Positions 33,700-46,364 of a stretch of 64,000 bases of DNA are shown here, one piece after another. The position numbers and the translations under genes were made by a program. The DNA lies in assembly GCA_048772705.1 (NCBI GenBank), contig JBLWGC010000035.1, positions 372,001 to 436,000 on the forward strand, read 5' to 3'. The DNA comes from Leidyana gryllorum EB-2025a. Taxonomy: Eukaryota > Apicomplexa. Positions within the stretch are counted from its first letter, which is position 1. Each line of letters starts with the position of its first letter. A model generated the notes under the pieces. That model did no database searches and was not told the DNA's origin. It saw nothing but the letters and a program-made list of their open reading frames with translations.

Positions 33700-36600
33700 A
33701 TGTCCACAACTCCGAACCCTGCCCAGTATCGGTACCTAAGTCCCGTCAATGCGTCAATAAGGATTGCTAACCCTCCTCCGACTCGTCCAACGGCCCCAAC
33801 CTCTCAAAGAAGATGGAGAACGCGGGTTGCACGGGTAACGAATACCGGAGGCCCTCTGCAAGAACCCCCAGACCATATTGAGCGTGAAGCAAAGGATAGA
33901 CTTACAGCTACCCTCACTAAACTAGACCTTCCGCAGCCTGTCATTATCGAGAATGCCACGTATGAGACCGACTCCAATGGACTCCAAGTTCACCCGCCCC
34001 AATGCATCCTTCCCAACGAGTTCCGGGCACTGAATAATGCTCCTTGTGGAATATTCAAGGGTAGGTTGTCCCAACACTGACCCAACTTCCCATCGCACTC
34101 CGGCAGATTTCTCTTGCTTCTGGTGGTTCAAGGAGGACTCCCTCAACATATGGCACTGGCCCTCAGCTTCAACTTCCAATGGGGAGCTTTCACAAGACCC
34201 AACTTCTGGAGACGTCTGTAAGTTCTCATCACTCCTTCTCCTCACTATCACTTTGGGTACCACAGTCAGACTACCGCTCGAGGAGGATGGACTCTACTGT
34301 GAAGTGGCTGAAATGCGAATGGATCCTTCACTTATAACATGTTTACCGGAACTTCCCGAACTGCAGTTGGCTAATGCATGTTCAACTCAGCTTGAGGCCA
34401 CAGGAGTGCTCACCAAGGACTCTTCTTCAATTCGCTATGTCTCCATGGTTGTTGTCACTCGCGGACACATCCAAAAGTATGTAGTCGCCGGAAACAGCGA
34501 TGTGGGCATTGTCGACGCATTACCGGTGCCTCAAAGTCGAGTCAGTTTCGATGGCCCTTCGTTGCAGTGCTTAAAATGTCTTCCCTACACCGACCGAGCT
34601 TTCGTTGCTGGTAAGTCGTCAACGAGCCGAGCTAAGCTCCACCTTGGAGGGATGGAAGATAATCTCGTGCCCCACCGCGAGACGTCCCCCTCAATGTCTT
34701 GCCAATGGCTTCTGCTTGATCCTTTTATCCGCGCCATGTCTCCTACCCTGCGTCTCTTCCCCTTTCAACTGGCTAACACACTGTGCCTCTGCAGACAAAG
34801 CGGGCCGCTTATGGGAGTACACAACAAGTTTCATCAAACAGGCATATTTGGAGGTCAATACTGCTCGGGGAGGCCGTTTGGAGCCTGTCGACCCTTCCCT
34901 CTTGAATACTTCTCTCATTGACAAGTTCCCTCTTCTCGGAAGTAGCCGCGGCAACCGGATCTCAGTCCAAGGAACTTTAACGAAATTGGTCGATGTTCGT
35001 CCGGTATGTGACTCGACATTGCCTCTCAATTCTCACCTTCGTTCCAGTTGACTGACAGAGTAAATCCCTTTCGAGAAAATGGATACATTGTGTCATTGGA
35101 AATTGACGAACAACGAAGTTTCGTTTTGGCATTGACTAATTATTCGGAAATCTTCTTGATCGCGGTACCGCCGCCCCAGATGACATTCGAGACAATTCGC
35201 AATCACACTTTGATTCGTATATCAGAGAATGAAACGCAAGTGCGACCCGATGCTTGGGTTACCCAATCGTCATTGATCAACTCCATAGTTGATGTGTCTG
35301 TCAAATCCACCAATCTCGGCACAGCAACGGACCTCCGACCTGAACTTTTCGAGCAACACCCCTTGTCCCCTGGTAGCAATCGCTATGGCAGTCAGCTGGG
35401 AGCCCGGCCGAACACACGATTTGTCAGAGACCTGCGCGCTGGACTGCAAAAATGTGTCAAGGTGAGTACTCAAATCAATAGATACCCAACTGAGATCCAA
35501 TCTTGTGTCAAAATCAGATCGTTGGGATCCACTCTCTCGGAGGAGACACAGTGATGGCTGTACTGGACGACGGAACGAGATGCAACATGCGCTATGACTA
35601 CATGGGTCACACCCGCGGGTGGATGAGAGGAGCCCTGGATGGTTCAGTGCCTACGATAGGCTCCAAGACAATGTCTCGAGTACTTGACCCCACATTGTGG
35701 CAATTGGTTCACAACCGTTATCAAGGAGTGGAGGTCAAAGATATGTGTGCCATGTTGGTGTCGGTGAGACTTCCCCCACCCGGCCTGGCCGAAGTTTCAC
35801 GAGTCTGGAAGTGTATTGATGCGTGCAGAGGAGTCGTCAGGGCCGAAGAGCGTCGAGAACTCCTCAAATTAGGATCAAAAGAAGTTGTCCGGTCTTGGTA
35901 CTCGAATCGGTGCGGCGGTCTCTGCCTCATGGATCTTCGGTGGATTGAAGAACCGGGAGGTCTCACAGCCAGCACGCTGCTGGCCCTCACTCCCGGACTA
36001 CCGATGAACACCAACTATATCAATCACGAGTTGGTCAAATGGTTGAGACATCCAAGAGACAACTCCTGGATAAGTCCCTCCGTTATGGTAGACATGCCAC
36101 TTCCGGAAGAGCTACCGCACTTCGAGAACGGCGCAAACCTGCCGGCATTGGTGCAGACTCTCCATCACAGACTGACATGTACTCTCGCCCTACCGCTCTG
36201 CGATGTCATCGCTGGAGAGGGGGAGCGCACAGCGTCCATATTAAATGAAGTATTGGCATTCGGACCTCCCCTGGAGAAGCAGCATGCTCTAACCGGCACA
36301 CAGCTTCTTCCAGGTCCTCAGTATATGGGTCTGACACCTGCTCTGACAGCGATTTCACGAGTACGACCGGCCTATCAAGTATTGGCCGCCATCACTGCAG
36401 CGTCCGAAGCCATCGTAGGCTTACATTCGGAGCTCGTTGGACTCCTCAAGACTCGCCCAGATTTGGGTTGCGACGTTCCCCTCTCTGCTGTGCGCACTCT
36501 GCAGCAACAGACTGGTCACCCATTACCATTGTTGTCTCAATGGGCAGCTCTGGTTCAACCAGATAGTGCCGGACCCCGAGAACCATTCCCAGCAGAGAGT

Positions 36601-39600
36601 ACACAGATTCTCTCCCCGGAGTATCGAGACGCCACACTGTCCCTCGCATGGCAAGTTTTGGCCAACAAATGCGCAAGCTCTGAGAAGACTGTCACTCGCC
36701 ATGATGAGCCCCTCCAAGTGGTGCCGACGGTATCCGACTTCCCCACACACAGCCAGAGAGGGTCACGGCAAATGGACAGAACCCCAACAGCAGCTCTTCG
36801 AAGCCGACTCGGGGCAGCAACGGGCGAGGCAGAGCCAACAGGGACCCAGGCCACCATATACCTCATTTCTATGCTGCCCGTCCTCGCAGCCTTTGATAGT
36901 GCCGCCATTCCCGCTGCTCGACACCTCGAGAAGACTGATCCTCGCCACATGGCCCTCCTCAAGAACGTACTGAAAGTGTTGCAGCCATTCTTTGCGATGC
37001 CGATGTTCGAGCTCGAGGCCGGTATACCCGGACAGGGGATCTCTCTCACTCGACAGCCCGTGAAGAAGTCTCCACAGTCACCCTCTGGGAATAACAATAA
37101 TATGGTCTCTCCTCCCACTGCGAGTACGGCCTCAGATGACGAGAACTCACGCAGTCGGAAACGACGGGCTGACGAGGCGTTGACTCCGATGAACGCAGCG
37201 AAGAGACGTCAGGGTTTGACACATCAGACTTTGGACTCAAACCGTCCAGCGTTCACTTTCACCGATGCGAATGGGTCTCAATGCCCAGTGGACCTCAGAC
37301 TGAAGTTACGTTTCACCAAGAGAGAACTCCAGATTGCCCATCAAGCCATGGAGAGTTTGATGCTCGGTTTGGAACGATATGAGACACAGATGGGAGTCCT
37401 CAATGCTCCAGAATTGCGTAAGCGTCTTTTCGGAGAAGCCGAAGATTGGGTAAGTGTAGAGGTTCCATTTGTCTTTCTCGTCATCACACACCTAACCTTC
37501 AGCGAGCTCTCCGGAAATATATGAGATGTGCAACTGAGCTCTTCGCCTTCTTCAGCGCTTTGGCTGACGGCCTCACTCGATACGCTCAACACGCCGGCAA
37601 CGTCTTGGCAATAGGGGACCAAGCCATCCGGCTAGTCGATCCAGCGGTGTTCGACGCGCTGGCCACCCAAACGTTCCACGACTAGTGAGTTGTTCCCTCT
37701 TGCAGTCCCTCACTCACATTCAATTGTAGTCTACATGAAGTCACCAGTTCGGGTCTCATCGTCTCCCTGAAGCGGTGGCTGGAATCAGAGCTCGATGGTG
37801 GAATCATCTCTCTGGTATCACCCTCGGACCTCTTGCTGGCCGCCCCCAGCCTGTTTGGGCCCACTTATCTCTACTGGCAAGCGGCATTGGAGCCTTTGAG
37901 GTGTCTAACAACAGCGATTGCCAGTTGCGAAGGCGAACGTCGAGCTCTACTCCATCAGCAACTGACTGCGAACGAGCGCATGGCCCAACGGCCGTCGTCT
38001 GGGGAGCGGAGCACTGAGCCAACTTCAGACGGGGTGCAACCATCCGGCCAAAGGTTGGGCCCGGTCAGCAATGCACCTCGACAAATTGCTGCGGGGCCAT
38101 ACCGTCCACATACTGCTACCAGTACCGCATTGGTACGGATCGGCTCGAATTCAGGAGCCTTGATGGCCAGTGGAGGGGAAGAAGAAGGCGGAGGAATAGT
38201 ACCAATGCTGGAGTATATGTGGAATGAGTGGATGACAAAGCGTCCTGACCTCCGTCGCGACCTCAAATTGTGTCTCCCATTGCCAAGTTTCCTTGAAAGT
38301 GGAAAGAATGGGAGACCAAACTTTGATGTGTTCCAGGAGGGTGCCGAGGGACCGCGAATGGAACTGAGACTGCACGTCCTCAAAGCTCTGTTCAGTTTGA
38401 TCAGTTTGCCTAACGGAGGGTTCACTGGAGACAATCCGTCGGTCGAGACTCTGATTGACACTTTGTTCGAGCTCCACTCCTTCGAGTAAGTGCGATCGAC
38501 CAACGCTCTCCGTCAACTTTTTCTTGTTGCTGCAGTGCTGTGGCGCTTATAATGGCTGTTTGGTGTCATTATGTCATCCGAGGCGATGTTGAGTGGCAGA
38601 CGGGGAAGAAGAGTATTGACCCAATTCCCAAGCGAGTCAACGTGAAACTGACTGCTCTATATAATCGGCTAAAGACGATCAGTGACCACAGTAAGTTCCG
38701 GGGCAGCGTGTGATTAGAGATTGCGTGTTCTCTCTAGCGGATGATTGGCTCGGTCGGGACCTGGCTGAAGCGATGGTGGTGCAGTTTACACAGATTGGAT
38801 TGCCATCGCTTGCGAGACTTTACAACTGGTATACCGAGAAGTGTATGAATTCTGGTCAACCCACAAATATCTCGGAAGTGGACAACTTCTGTGCCGCGTT
38901 CGACCTGAGCAAAGGAAGCATAGAAGAAGGAATGGCACATGCCACCTTTTTCTGGATGGTGGCTAACGGTGGCGGAGGCTCTTTCCCGAGACCTTTGGGA
39001 TCTTTACAGAGTCACTGGCTGACAAAGTGGCTGGAGAGACTGCCCATCACAGCGCAGGCCAGTGGCGAGCAGTACTCTGTCAAGGTGGCAATTGCTGTGG
39101 CCGACTTTTACCTATTGGAGCAAAGTTATGCCAAAGCCCAGGAACATTTGGAGCGACTCATTTGTGATCACCCGAGGTGGCTTACGAGTCCGATGGATCG
39201 CAACGTTCTGGCCAGACTGAGCTTGCAGAACGTTGGAGAACATCAGCCTCGGAAAGAGTATCCAATAAAGGCTCCGAGTATCAAGCGAGGGCTCGTGGAA
39301 AGGGATTTGCACGAGTCCTTCAAGGATAAGTTTAGAATCATGTGGTACGCCGCAGTCGATCCGATGACGAAGATGGCTGCTGCCAAGAACAACAATCCTA
39401 TCGCACAGAACAGAACCGCTATTGCGGTGGATTGGAAACTGACCGAACGATTCTATCATGTTCTGCGGAGAGTCGGAGAGCTGCCATTGGACGTCCGTGA
39501 ACGTCTGGTTGAGAAGGCTCTGATGGCTGCTCACGAAGCCAGCCGCACTCATACATTGGCTCAATCCTTTGGAGTTCCCCCCACTACAGTGTCGTCGGTT

Positions 39601-41553
39601 GATACTTCAGCGGAGATTCGTGCACGAGTACTGCTCCAAGGCGAGGCCTTGGATGAAGTGTTGAGCTTTGTCTGTATGCTGACGACTGTGGACCCTGACC
39701 TCAACCGGATGATATTCGAGTTGGTGGTGGAGTTCTCAGAGGGCCCCAAAGTGGTGCCTCCTCGCGAGATGTCCAGACGAAAGGGTTTGGTGACCAACAC
39801 GATCAACTTTGTGGTGTCTCTGATCCATAGCGTATATAAGAGTTTCAATGTACTCTTCGATACGTACTGCAACTACATGTTGGCCAACCGCTCGTTCGGA
39901 GCCTGTCCTTCTCTGACACTTTACGAAATATATAGAGCCATGCCCAACGAGAGCCGGCGACAGCTGTCACTCAGCAATCTGTCGAGGCTGTATCCGGGAG
40001 TGGATAACCCCGAGATCGTTGTCGAGTTTGCTGCGATACTCCCCACCTTCGAGTTCTGTGTTCCCATGATACGGTCGTCTAGAGGCACTGGAGTATTTGA
40101 GCATACGGTATGTGGACAGAAGGCAATCTCTTCACCTCAAAATCCAATTTCCCTCAGGCCTATCGATTGTGGAACACCTTTGCTGACCATATCACCCCGG
40201 CCAGAACTGACCTTCTTTTCCCACGAGAGGATAAGCCACAGACGGTTACCGTCTCCACCATTGGCTTCTTGTTGATGGATCGGACGCTTCGCAGATGCTA
40301 TACCAATAATCAATTGCGAACTATCCTGGATAAGGCGCTAATCGACTACTTTGTGGAACCTAACTATAGTCATTCCCAAAGGTTGAGCAAATTAGTTAAC
40401 CCTTTCGGAGTTCCACTCAACTTCGGCCCCGCCATCCCCCTTCCTACTGTGGTCGTCGGTTGCGTCACAGGGTTTGCCTACGATGCCATTGGCAGAGACT
40501 ACTTTTGGGATATCATCAACCTCGTCAGAAGTCCCCAAACTGGCTCCCGACTCGACTCGGTGGTGAAAGTCACCATGGACCCCCACAGAGTTTTGGGAGT
40601 TTTCTATCCCGCCTCTCTGTGGACTCTGGGCTTAGCAGAGGGCTTGAACACCTTGACACTTCTGCTGAATCACGCGCTGGGAGGTCCCGAGTTTATGCCC
40701 GCAGGAATCTCCACTTCACTGCTCGGGCATTTAGCGAAAGTCTCAGATGTAAGTTGATCGCTCGCGATGTTCTCGTTATGACTTTTGTGTTTCTCAGTGG
40801 ATGGATGTCACCGTGCCGCTGAAGGACGATACTGTCGAGCATATGAGGATCACTGAGGTGGTGCACTGTTTCTTGATGGCCATTCGGGATACTTGCTCAC
40901 TCCTTGAGTGGTTTGTGACTGTCGGTCTGCCCTGCTTCGAGATCGCTGAGCGGCTCAGCGGACCGAACTCCGTCCTTGTCCTGGGTGCCACGGTGGGCCT
41001 GGTGCCGACCTCCACTTTCGGTGGAGAGGGTCGGGGAGGCTCAGCCAGCAGTGCTCAAGTGCAGTCTCTCAAGATCTTGAACGACCAATATGGAGAGGTT
41101 CCTATGGAGGCGGTCACCTTCTTCGATGCTCTCAATGAGTGGAAACGGGTCAACGCCCACCACATTCAAAGGCCATCGAGTGGTGATGGAGGTGCGGAAG
41201 GCCCATCTTCGCCCCTGCAGAAGGCTGAGAATCAAGTGCGAGATCACAATGATGATTTGGCTCGGTCATGCGGATGGCGCAATCTCGGCTACAGGATACA
41301 AAGTACGGCAGAGAAGTTGTTGGCCATTTGGGATACGAATGTATATCTGGAGGCAATTCGGTCTATTCGCAGGATAGGGGGTAATTCGTCCTGTGTGTCG
41401 CATTTGGAGGAGTTGATGGAGTTGACGAGCTCTCAGATAGCTCGGATTGGTTCGAATCTCTTACCAGCGTTGATGGCTTATAACAAGCTTCTGGATCTGC
41501 ATGCCGAAACGGTTCATCGAGGCAGTTTGTTCGGACCTCTGCGTTTCACTTGA
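33700..41553 (+). CDS. Very long Nup155/Nup170-like nucleoporin
   Basis: Twelve exons (33700-34060, 34107-34217, 34266-34610, 34795-35003, 35048-35461, 35518-37449, 37503-37684, 37730-38485, 38536-38690, 38738-40107, 40158-40748, 40798-41553) keep frame throughout and give 2393 residues. The N-terminal ~700 residues fit the Nucleoporin_N beta-propeller of Nup155/Nup170: LPNEFRALNNAPCGIF near the start, FVAGDKAGRLWEYT in mid-propeller, then IVGIHSLGGDTVMAVLDDG and MLVSVRLPPPG. A low-complexity Ser/Asn/Arg segment follows, then a long helical region I cannot assign. Nup155 proteins form the inner ring of the nuclear pore at about 1400-1500 residues, so this is some 900 longer. A fusion or a missed gene boundary in 37500-41500 is possible, but no stop interrupts the spliced frame. 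Confidence 0.75.
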
Positions 41554-41693
41554 TCATAGTCTGCATAGGTCAAACCCCTTTTTTCTTCACCCTCTCTTTA
41601 GCTAGGACACGCACGTCTCTTCCCTTCACAGCGACGACGAGCACATCTGATTACACAACAGCGAATCATAATATCAACTGAGCTTCAGACACC

Positions 41694-43823
41694 ATGGGTC
41701 CGCCCGTGAAGCGCTCTCGAACTGAAGCCATGGCCGAAGACGAGTCTATGGACACTCCTCGCTTCGGCGAGGCTATGTCAGGCTCCGGCTCTAAACCCGG
41801 GCTCTTATCGAGATTCGGTGCGAAGCTCTTCAATAGTAAGAGCGGTGGCACTGGCGGTGGTTCGGCAGAGAATCTGCACCCTGGCGACAATGATAGATAT
41901 CGGAAGAGTACATCGGGCAGCTTCTGCCTACAGAAGGAGGTAGACGCAACTTCGGACATGCCCTCCATGAGCAGTAATGATCTCGACCCGTCCACCATGA
42001 AACCAGCTTTCGTGGCGTGTCCAGGTGGGATCTTTTTGGCGAACGCGGGCTGATCAGCTTTGATCTGCAGATTTCGCCACCACTGAACTTGGGGCCTCCA
42101 TCCTGTTTGTCAGCGACGAGTTCTCAGGACTCGCTACCAATTTGTTGCGGAATACAATACATAACCCCAGAGAGACAATTGAGACGGACTATGGCACAGT
42201 TGGGGACTGGTGGGGTACTCGTCGTCGTCGACGGGAAGGACACGAATGGGTTGTGATTCAGTTTGGAGAACCAGGTGAGTACCGATTGGAGGATTCCTCG
42301 GACTCAATTGTACTCTGTATGCAGTCTTTATCCGCGGTTTCGACATTGATACTCACGGAACCCCCGCTGTGACCCCGAACATCTCTGTGGAGGCCGGATA
42401 TTTCACCAATTTAGACGCCGGTGGGTACCGCCGTGAAGAAAGCAGTTATGTCAACCCCTTTCATGCCCCTCAGAGGTCAAAGAAGTAATTAAACGTTACG
42501 TGCCCAATCCGGAAGACCTTTGTAGCCATCAACTGGAGCCCTTATCGGCGGACTTGGTGAGAGATGTTCAAAAAGTTGTCGACTCCAAGGATTGGATCGA
42601 GTTGGTACCCATGTAAGTTCTGATTATCAATTCCATAGATTTCGGTCTACCAGACAACGAATCCGTTTCACCCATGACGGTCACCACTATTTCGGGGTCA
42701 AGACGAAGCAGGAAGAGAGACGTCTAACACATATCAGAGTGAACTTGCTGCCAGATGGGGCTGTGAGCAGATTCCGCGCCTACGGTGAGACCATGTCGAC
42801 CTTCGGAGTACTCAAGCTGATGGCCTCCGAGAGTCCGAGCAAAAGTCTGAATATGTTGAACCCAAAGTTGGGGTAAGTCAGCACATTGGGAACGTTGGAT
42901 ATGTATCTCGTCATCAAACAGGGCTTGGCCGCTCTGGGCTTCTTCCGCCCGCGACCACACACTGCCAAATCTCATCGCCAGTTCGACACCACAGACTTGC
43001 CGTGATGGCTGGTGCACTCAATCGCAGCAGTTCCGACAACCCCTGCTATTTGAGCAGCAACACCAAATCAAGTACTCGAGCGACGACGTCGTTGTACTCA
43101 AGTTGGCCGGCCGATGTAAGTATTGGGAGGGCGAAGTGAGGGCTGTTACGTGTGTCTCTGCAACGGATTCCGGGTCACTCACGTCTCTGCGAGTCATTGA
43201 CGTCACGTCTCACGTTTCTTCGGCTTTAGGTCTACCTACCCGGTTCGAAGTTGATACAAGTTACTTCCTGGGTGACGCACCATATGCAATCACGTTGGAG
43301 GCAATTGATGCGCCTGAGATGCTCAAGCTGCCAATGCTGCAGCAGATTGCCTTTTTCCGAAACCGTTATCGGGAAGGTGTCAAGTGGATACCGTTGAAGG
43401 AGCGAATGTTAGTGAAGCCGAACGCGCTGCACACACTGGATATAACTAGTCATGACACAAAGGCGGCTGCTAGAGCAGGCGGTCGCGCATTTGAAGTAGA
43501 GTCGCAAACTTATCACCAGATCCAATTGCCTACGGATCTGGGCGCGATAACGCACATCAGAATCTGCGTTATACCGGACGGAGTAGGTGGCCAATCTCGT
43601 GAGACGATACTTTCGTTATCAACAGGGCCTAACACGGGTCAAAGTCTGGGGAACGCCCGTGGATATCTTGGCATCAGACACAGGTCGAGCAGGCGCCTTG
43701 TCTTCGCAAGGTTTCGCATTGGAGCCCAGTGCCGCGACGCCAGGGTCGGTGAAGAGACCTTCACGGCGGCGTTCGACCATGTTGTTGTATAATAACTTGG
43801 ACAGAATGTTCCAGCAACAGTAG
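41694..43823 (+). CDS. Allantoicase
   Basis: Seven exons (41694-42024, 42071-42274, 42325-42420, 42474-42612, 42639-42872, 42922-43582, 43626-43823) give 620 residues, against about 340-400 for the family. After a ~105-residue Ser/Gly-rich extension come the two duplicated allantoicase domains: domain 1 with ASILFVSDEFSG, GHEWVVIQFGEPG, FIRGFDIDTHGTP and THIRVNLLPDG; domain 2 with PLWASSARDHTLPNLIASS, FEVDTSYFLGDAP and ITHIRICVIPDGGLTRV across the last splice. A basic tail of ~60 residues ends it. Allantoicase hydrolyses allantoate to ureidoglycolate and urea in purine breakdown. Domain 2 is the more diverged. The stop is 16 bp from the convergent TFIIF beta stop. Confidence 0.85.
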
Positions 43824-43839
43824 TAGTAGAACACATCGA

Positions 43840-44763
43840 CTAGTTACCCCTTCCACCAAATTCTGGTCTGAGAACGAACAATACCCGTTTCCCCTGTCTT
43901 TCCCTGCGGGGTTCGGCTACAACATCAAGAATCTGCTTGACAGCTGACTGAGTAATTCCGCCTCCCAGATGAGCGCAGATTTCCCGCATGTTGGCTCCCT
44001 CCCCGCCTTTGGCTTCAAAGAACTTGAAGATCCGGGCCTGCGCTTCTTCCGTAGAGAGAGAAGCCGCTTGCCGTCTCCTCTTGCGTGACGGCCCACCGAT
44101 CCCGCTGCCACCTCCGTCTTCGTCGCTGCTGACTCCTGCGGTCGTGGAAGTCGCGCCCCAACCGCCAGCAGACTGCGATGGACTCGCAGGCGAAGGGCTG
44201 TCGCCGCTCCCTCCATCGCCGGAAAAGTAGTGAAAGAGACGTGACCCCGATGTGGCAGAACTGGTGTCTTCGACGTGCTTGCTGTAGAAAGCTGCCGTCT
44301 CCTCAACACTGAGCACTCTCGGTTTCAACGGCACCTTCTCGTTCTCTTCTCCATCGCCCTTGCGTCCTCCGCGTTTCTTTTTGCCGGCCGCAGACTGCTC
44401 AATGAGCCAGGCCCTGTATGAGGGGTTGGTGACGTCGGGAAGATAGGACTCGCACGCCCGAACAGTGCCCTCGATACACGGATAGCGAGCTTTCAGAGGC
44501 ATATCAGGCGTTCCTGTGAACTGCAACACCATTTGTTGAGTAACCTGTGCCTCTTTAACCATGGCGGAATGTATACGCTTGACAGGGAAGGTGGAATCTT
44601 GGGGGAGAGCTATGGTACCCTTCTTGGCGCCTTGGGGAGCCTTCAGCATCCCCACCACAGTGCCTGGAGCCTCCTTGAGCCATGATGCGGCAACATGCTC
44701 CGGTACACGTATCAGTGTGAGGCTCGCATTCTTACTGGGCAGTGAGACACTAGGCGCTAGCAT
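43840..44763 (-). CDS. TFIIF beta subunit (RAP30-like)
   Basis: Single exon, 307 residues, ATG at 44763. The N-terminal part (IRVPEHVAASWLKE, GTVVGMLK, PLKARYPCIEGTVRACESY) corresponds to the TFIIF dimerisation barrel and its conserved EG-V-x(5)-C core. A Ser/Gly-rich linker with KRRR signals follows. The last ~70 residues form the winged helix (ARIFKFFEAKGGEGANMREI, QSAVKQILDVVAE, VLFVLRPEF). TFIIF beta binds RNA polymerase II with the alpha subunit and helps recruit it to promoters. The linker is longer than in animals. It shares a 71-bp divergent spacer with the reticulon gene. Confidence 0.8.
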   Translation of the reverse strand: MLAPSVSLPSKNASLTLIRVPEHVAASWLKEAPGTVVGMLKAPQGAKKGTIALPQDSTFPVKRIHSAMVKEAQVTQQMVLQFTGTPDMPLKARYPCIEGTVRACESYLPDVTNPSYRAWLIEQSAAGKKKRGGRKGDGEENEKVPLKPRVLSVEETAAFYSKHVEDTSSATSGSRLFHYFSGDGGSGDSPSPASPSQSAGGWGATSTTAGVSSDEDGGGSGIGGPSRKRRRQAASLSTEEAQARIFKFFEAKGGEGANMREICAHLGGGITQSAVKQILDVVAEPRRERQGKRVLFVLRPEFGGRGN

Positions 44764-44834
44764 ATGTGTGTGTAAGCTTGATCTTTTGTTTCAAAATAAA
44801 CTCAATAATTGCTGTCAGGAATTAGGCGGCACCG
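44764..44834. promoter_or_regulatory. 71-bp divergent promoter spacer
   Basis: Lies between the ATGs of TFIIF beta (minus) and the reticulon (plus). AT-rich in the middle, with no clear TATA box. Confidence 0.5.
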
Positions 44835-45638
44835 ATGAGCCAAACGTCCACCAACCACCCTACTCCTGACAATACGACCAAAAACTCGGGTTCAAAGAAG
44901 AGTGAGTGTACTTTGGCCCTCCTGCTCCGACTCTCCCTTTTCTCTTCTGTAGGCGGCTTATTCGCTGGACGTATGAAAGGTTGGCGTGAAATCTTCCCAG
45001 CTGCCGCCTCTTGGGAGGATGTGACGCTCTCGGCTCTGGTTCTTGCCAGTGTGAACATCACCTTCTTCGTCTACTGGGTCGTCGGCACGTCCTTGACTTC
45101 GTTGCTATGCTACACAATTGGAGCCGGAATGCTCGTTGGCTTACCCTACTCCCGCTTGACCTCTCACGGTCGTCACATGGCTGACAACATTCACACTTCC
45201 CAGGTCACTGAAGAGACCGTCAGAAAGCATGTCTTGATGCTTCACGAAATGTTGGGCAAATACGGTGAGTTGCGGCATTCTGCACCACAATCTCGGGGCA
45301 TCAGGGGCTGAGCTACGGCTACTGTTCTGCTGGATTAACACTCAGAGGTCTCTGATGGTTTCCTTCGGCGCCTTTGTAGCGGGATATCTTTTCACCTACA
45401 TGAGCTGGACATTCCTGGCTTTCTGCGGTAAGTATCACCACGCAGTCCACTCTTCTTCATTCGGGCTCCAGTTGTCAACGTTGCCCTGGTACACAAGCCC
45501 ATGATCGCATTCTACAAGAAGAATCTCTCCAAACAAGTCCAGCCATATCTCGACCAAGCTTCCGCTGCGCTCAACGGTGTGTTGAGCAAGATCCCCAGAA
45601 TGTCTGATGCCACTGCTGCTGGCAAGAAGAAAATCTAA
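44835..45638 (+). CDS. Reticulon-domain ER membrane protein
   Basis: Four exons (44835-44901, 44953-45264, 45305-45427, 45472-45638) sum to 222 residues. The reticulon pattern is clear: a WREIFPAAASWEDV entry, a first long hydrophobic hairpin (LVLASVNITFFVYWVVGTSL, then a second half), a helical loop, and a second hairpin (VSFGAFVAGYLFTYMSWTFL), then a short cytosolic tail. It ends KKKI, a di-lysine ER-retrieval signal. Reticulons curve and tubulate the ER. The third exon start at 45305 was chosen because the AG at 45346 would shift the frame out of the hydrophobic hairpin. Confidence 0.85.
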
Positions 45639-45950
45639 GAGACACCAAAACTGACGACTCGAATAGCCCCTCCTTCCCCCTGCTGTCCCTTATCCCCTGC
45701 TGATGTGAAAGCGCGAGTATTTCATCCCCTGTACCCTCGATTTTCCAATCTCCACAAACTGGATCACCCATGATCGCGAAATGACGCTGTCTCAGACGCA
45801 CAGCCTGCCTGGATCAGGCAGCTGACCGAGCTCTTCTCATATTTTTGTCATAGTGATAACTGCCCTTTGTGCTCACCGCGTACCGCACGTGTGTGAGTTG
45901 TTTGTGGTTTCGGTTATTTAAGTACGCAATACATAGGAGGGTGCTCAAAA

Positions 45951-46247
45951 ATGCCGAAACAGAGTGCAGCTCGCCGTAAGTGTCACAGGCAGAACATACT
46001 ATCGACAGATGTGAGCTGGTTTTGACATGAACAGTTGTATCACAGGCGTTTTGATTTCAGTCGGTAGAAGATTGAGCAACAAGACGTCGTATGTTTGGCC
46101 AGCTTGACTTCATTCCGATTCATCTCTTGATTGATCTCAAGAATGGTACGATTGCTCGCAGTTTACTGGGGGATCATTGAGACGAGTTGGTATATAAGGA
46201 TACGAGCCTTCATTATTAGTCAAAGAGACTTGTTGCTGGCTGGTTGA
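45951..46247 (+). CDS. Possible three-exon micro-gene (57 aa)
   Basis: It lies in a 726-bp gap between two convergent genes, whereas other convergent gaps in this window are 16-41 bp. ATG at 45951 is preceded by a TATTTAAG at about 45914. Exons 45951-45975, 46046-46088 and 46142-46247 join through GTAAGT/CACAG and GTATGT/TCAAG sites and sum to whole codons. The product begins MPKQSAARRVLISV and has a hydrophobic helix (MVRLLAVYWGIIETSWYIRI). This fits a small single-pass membrane protein, but no family is recognised and chance is a real possibility. No other gene was seen in 45639-46364. Confidence 0.25.
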
Positions 46248-46364
46248 TCAAATGTGCCTGTGCTTCAAATGCAGTAGGGGTTAATTGGGGTCACACCGTA
46301 TACAAATGTGTACGAATTCGCGTCTGGTGCTGGTGTGATCGGCCTTTCCCAAATCGTTTATGAT

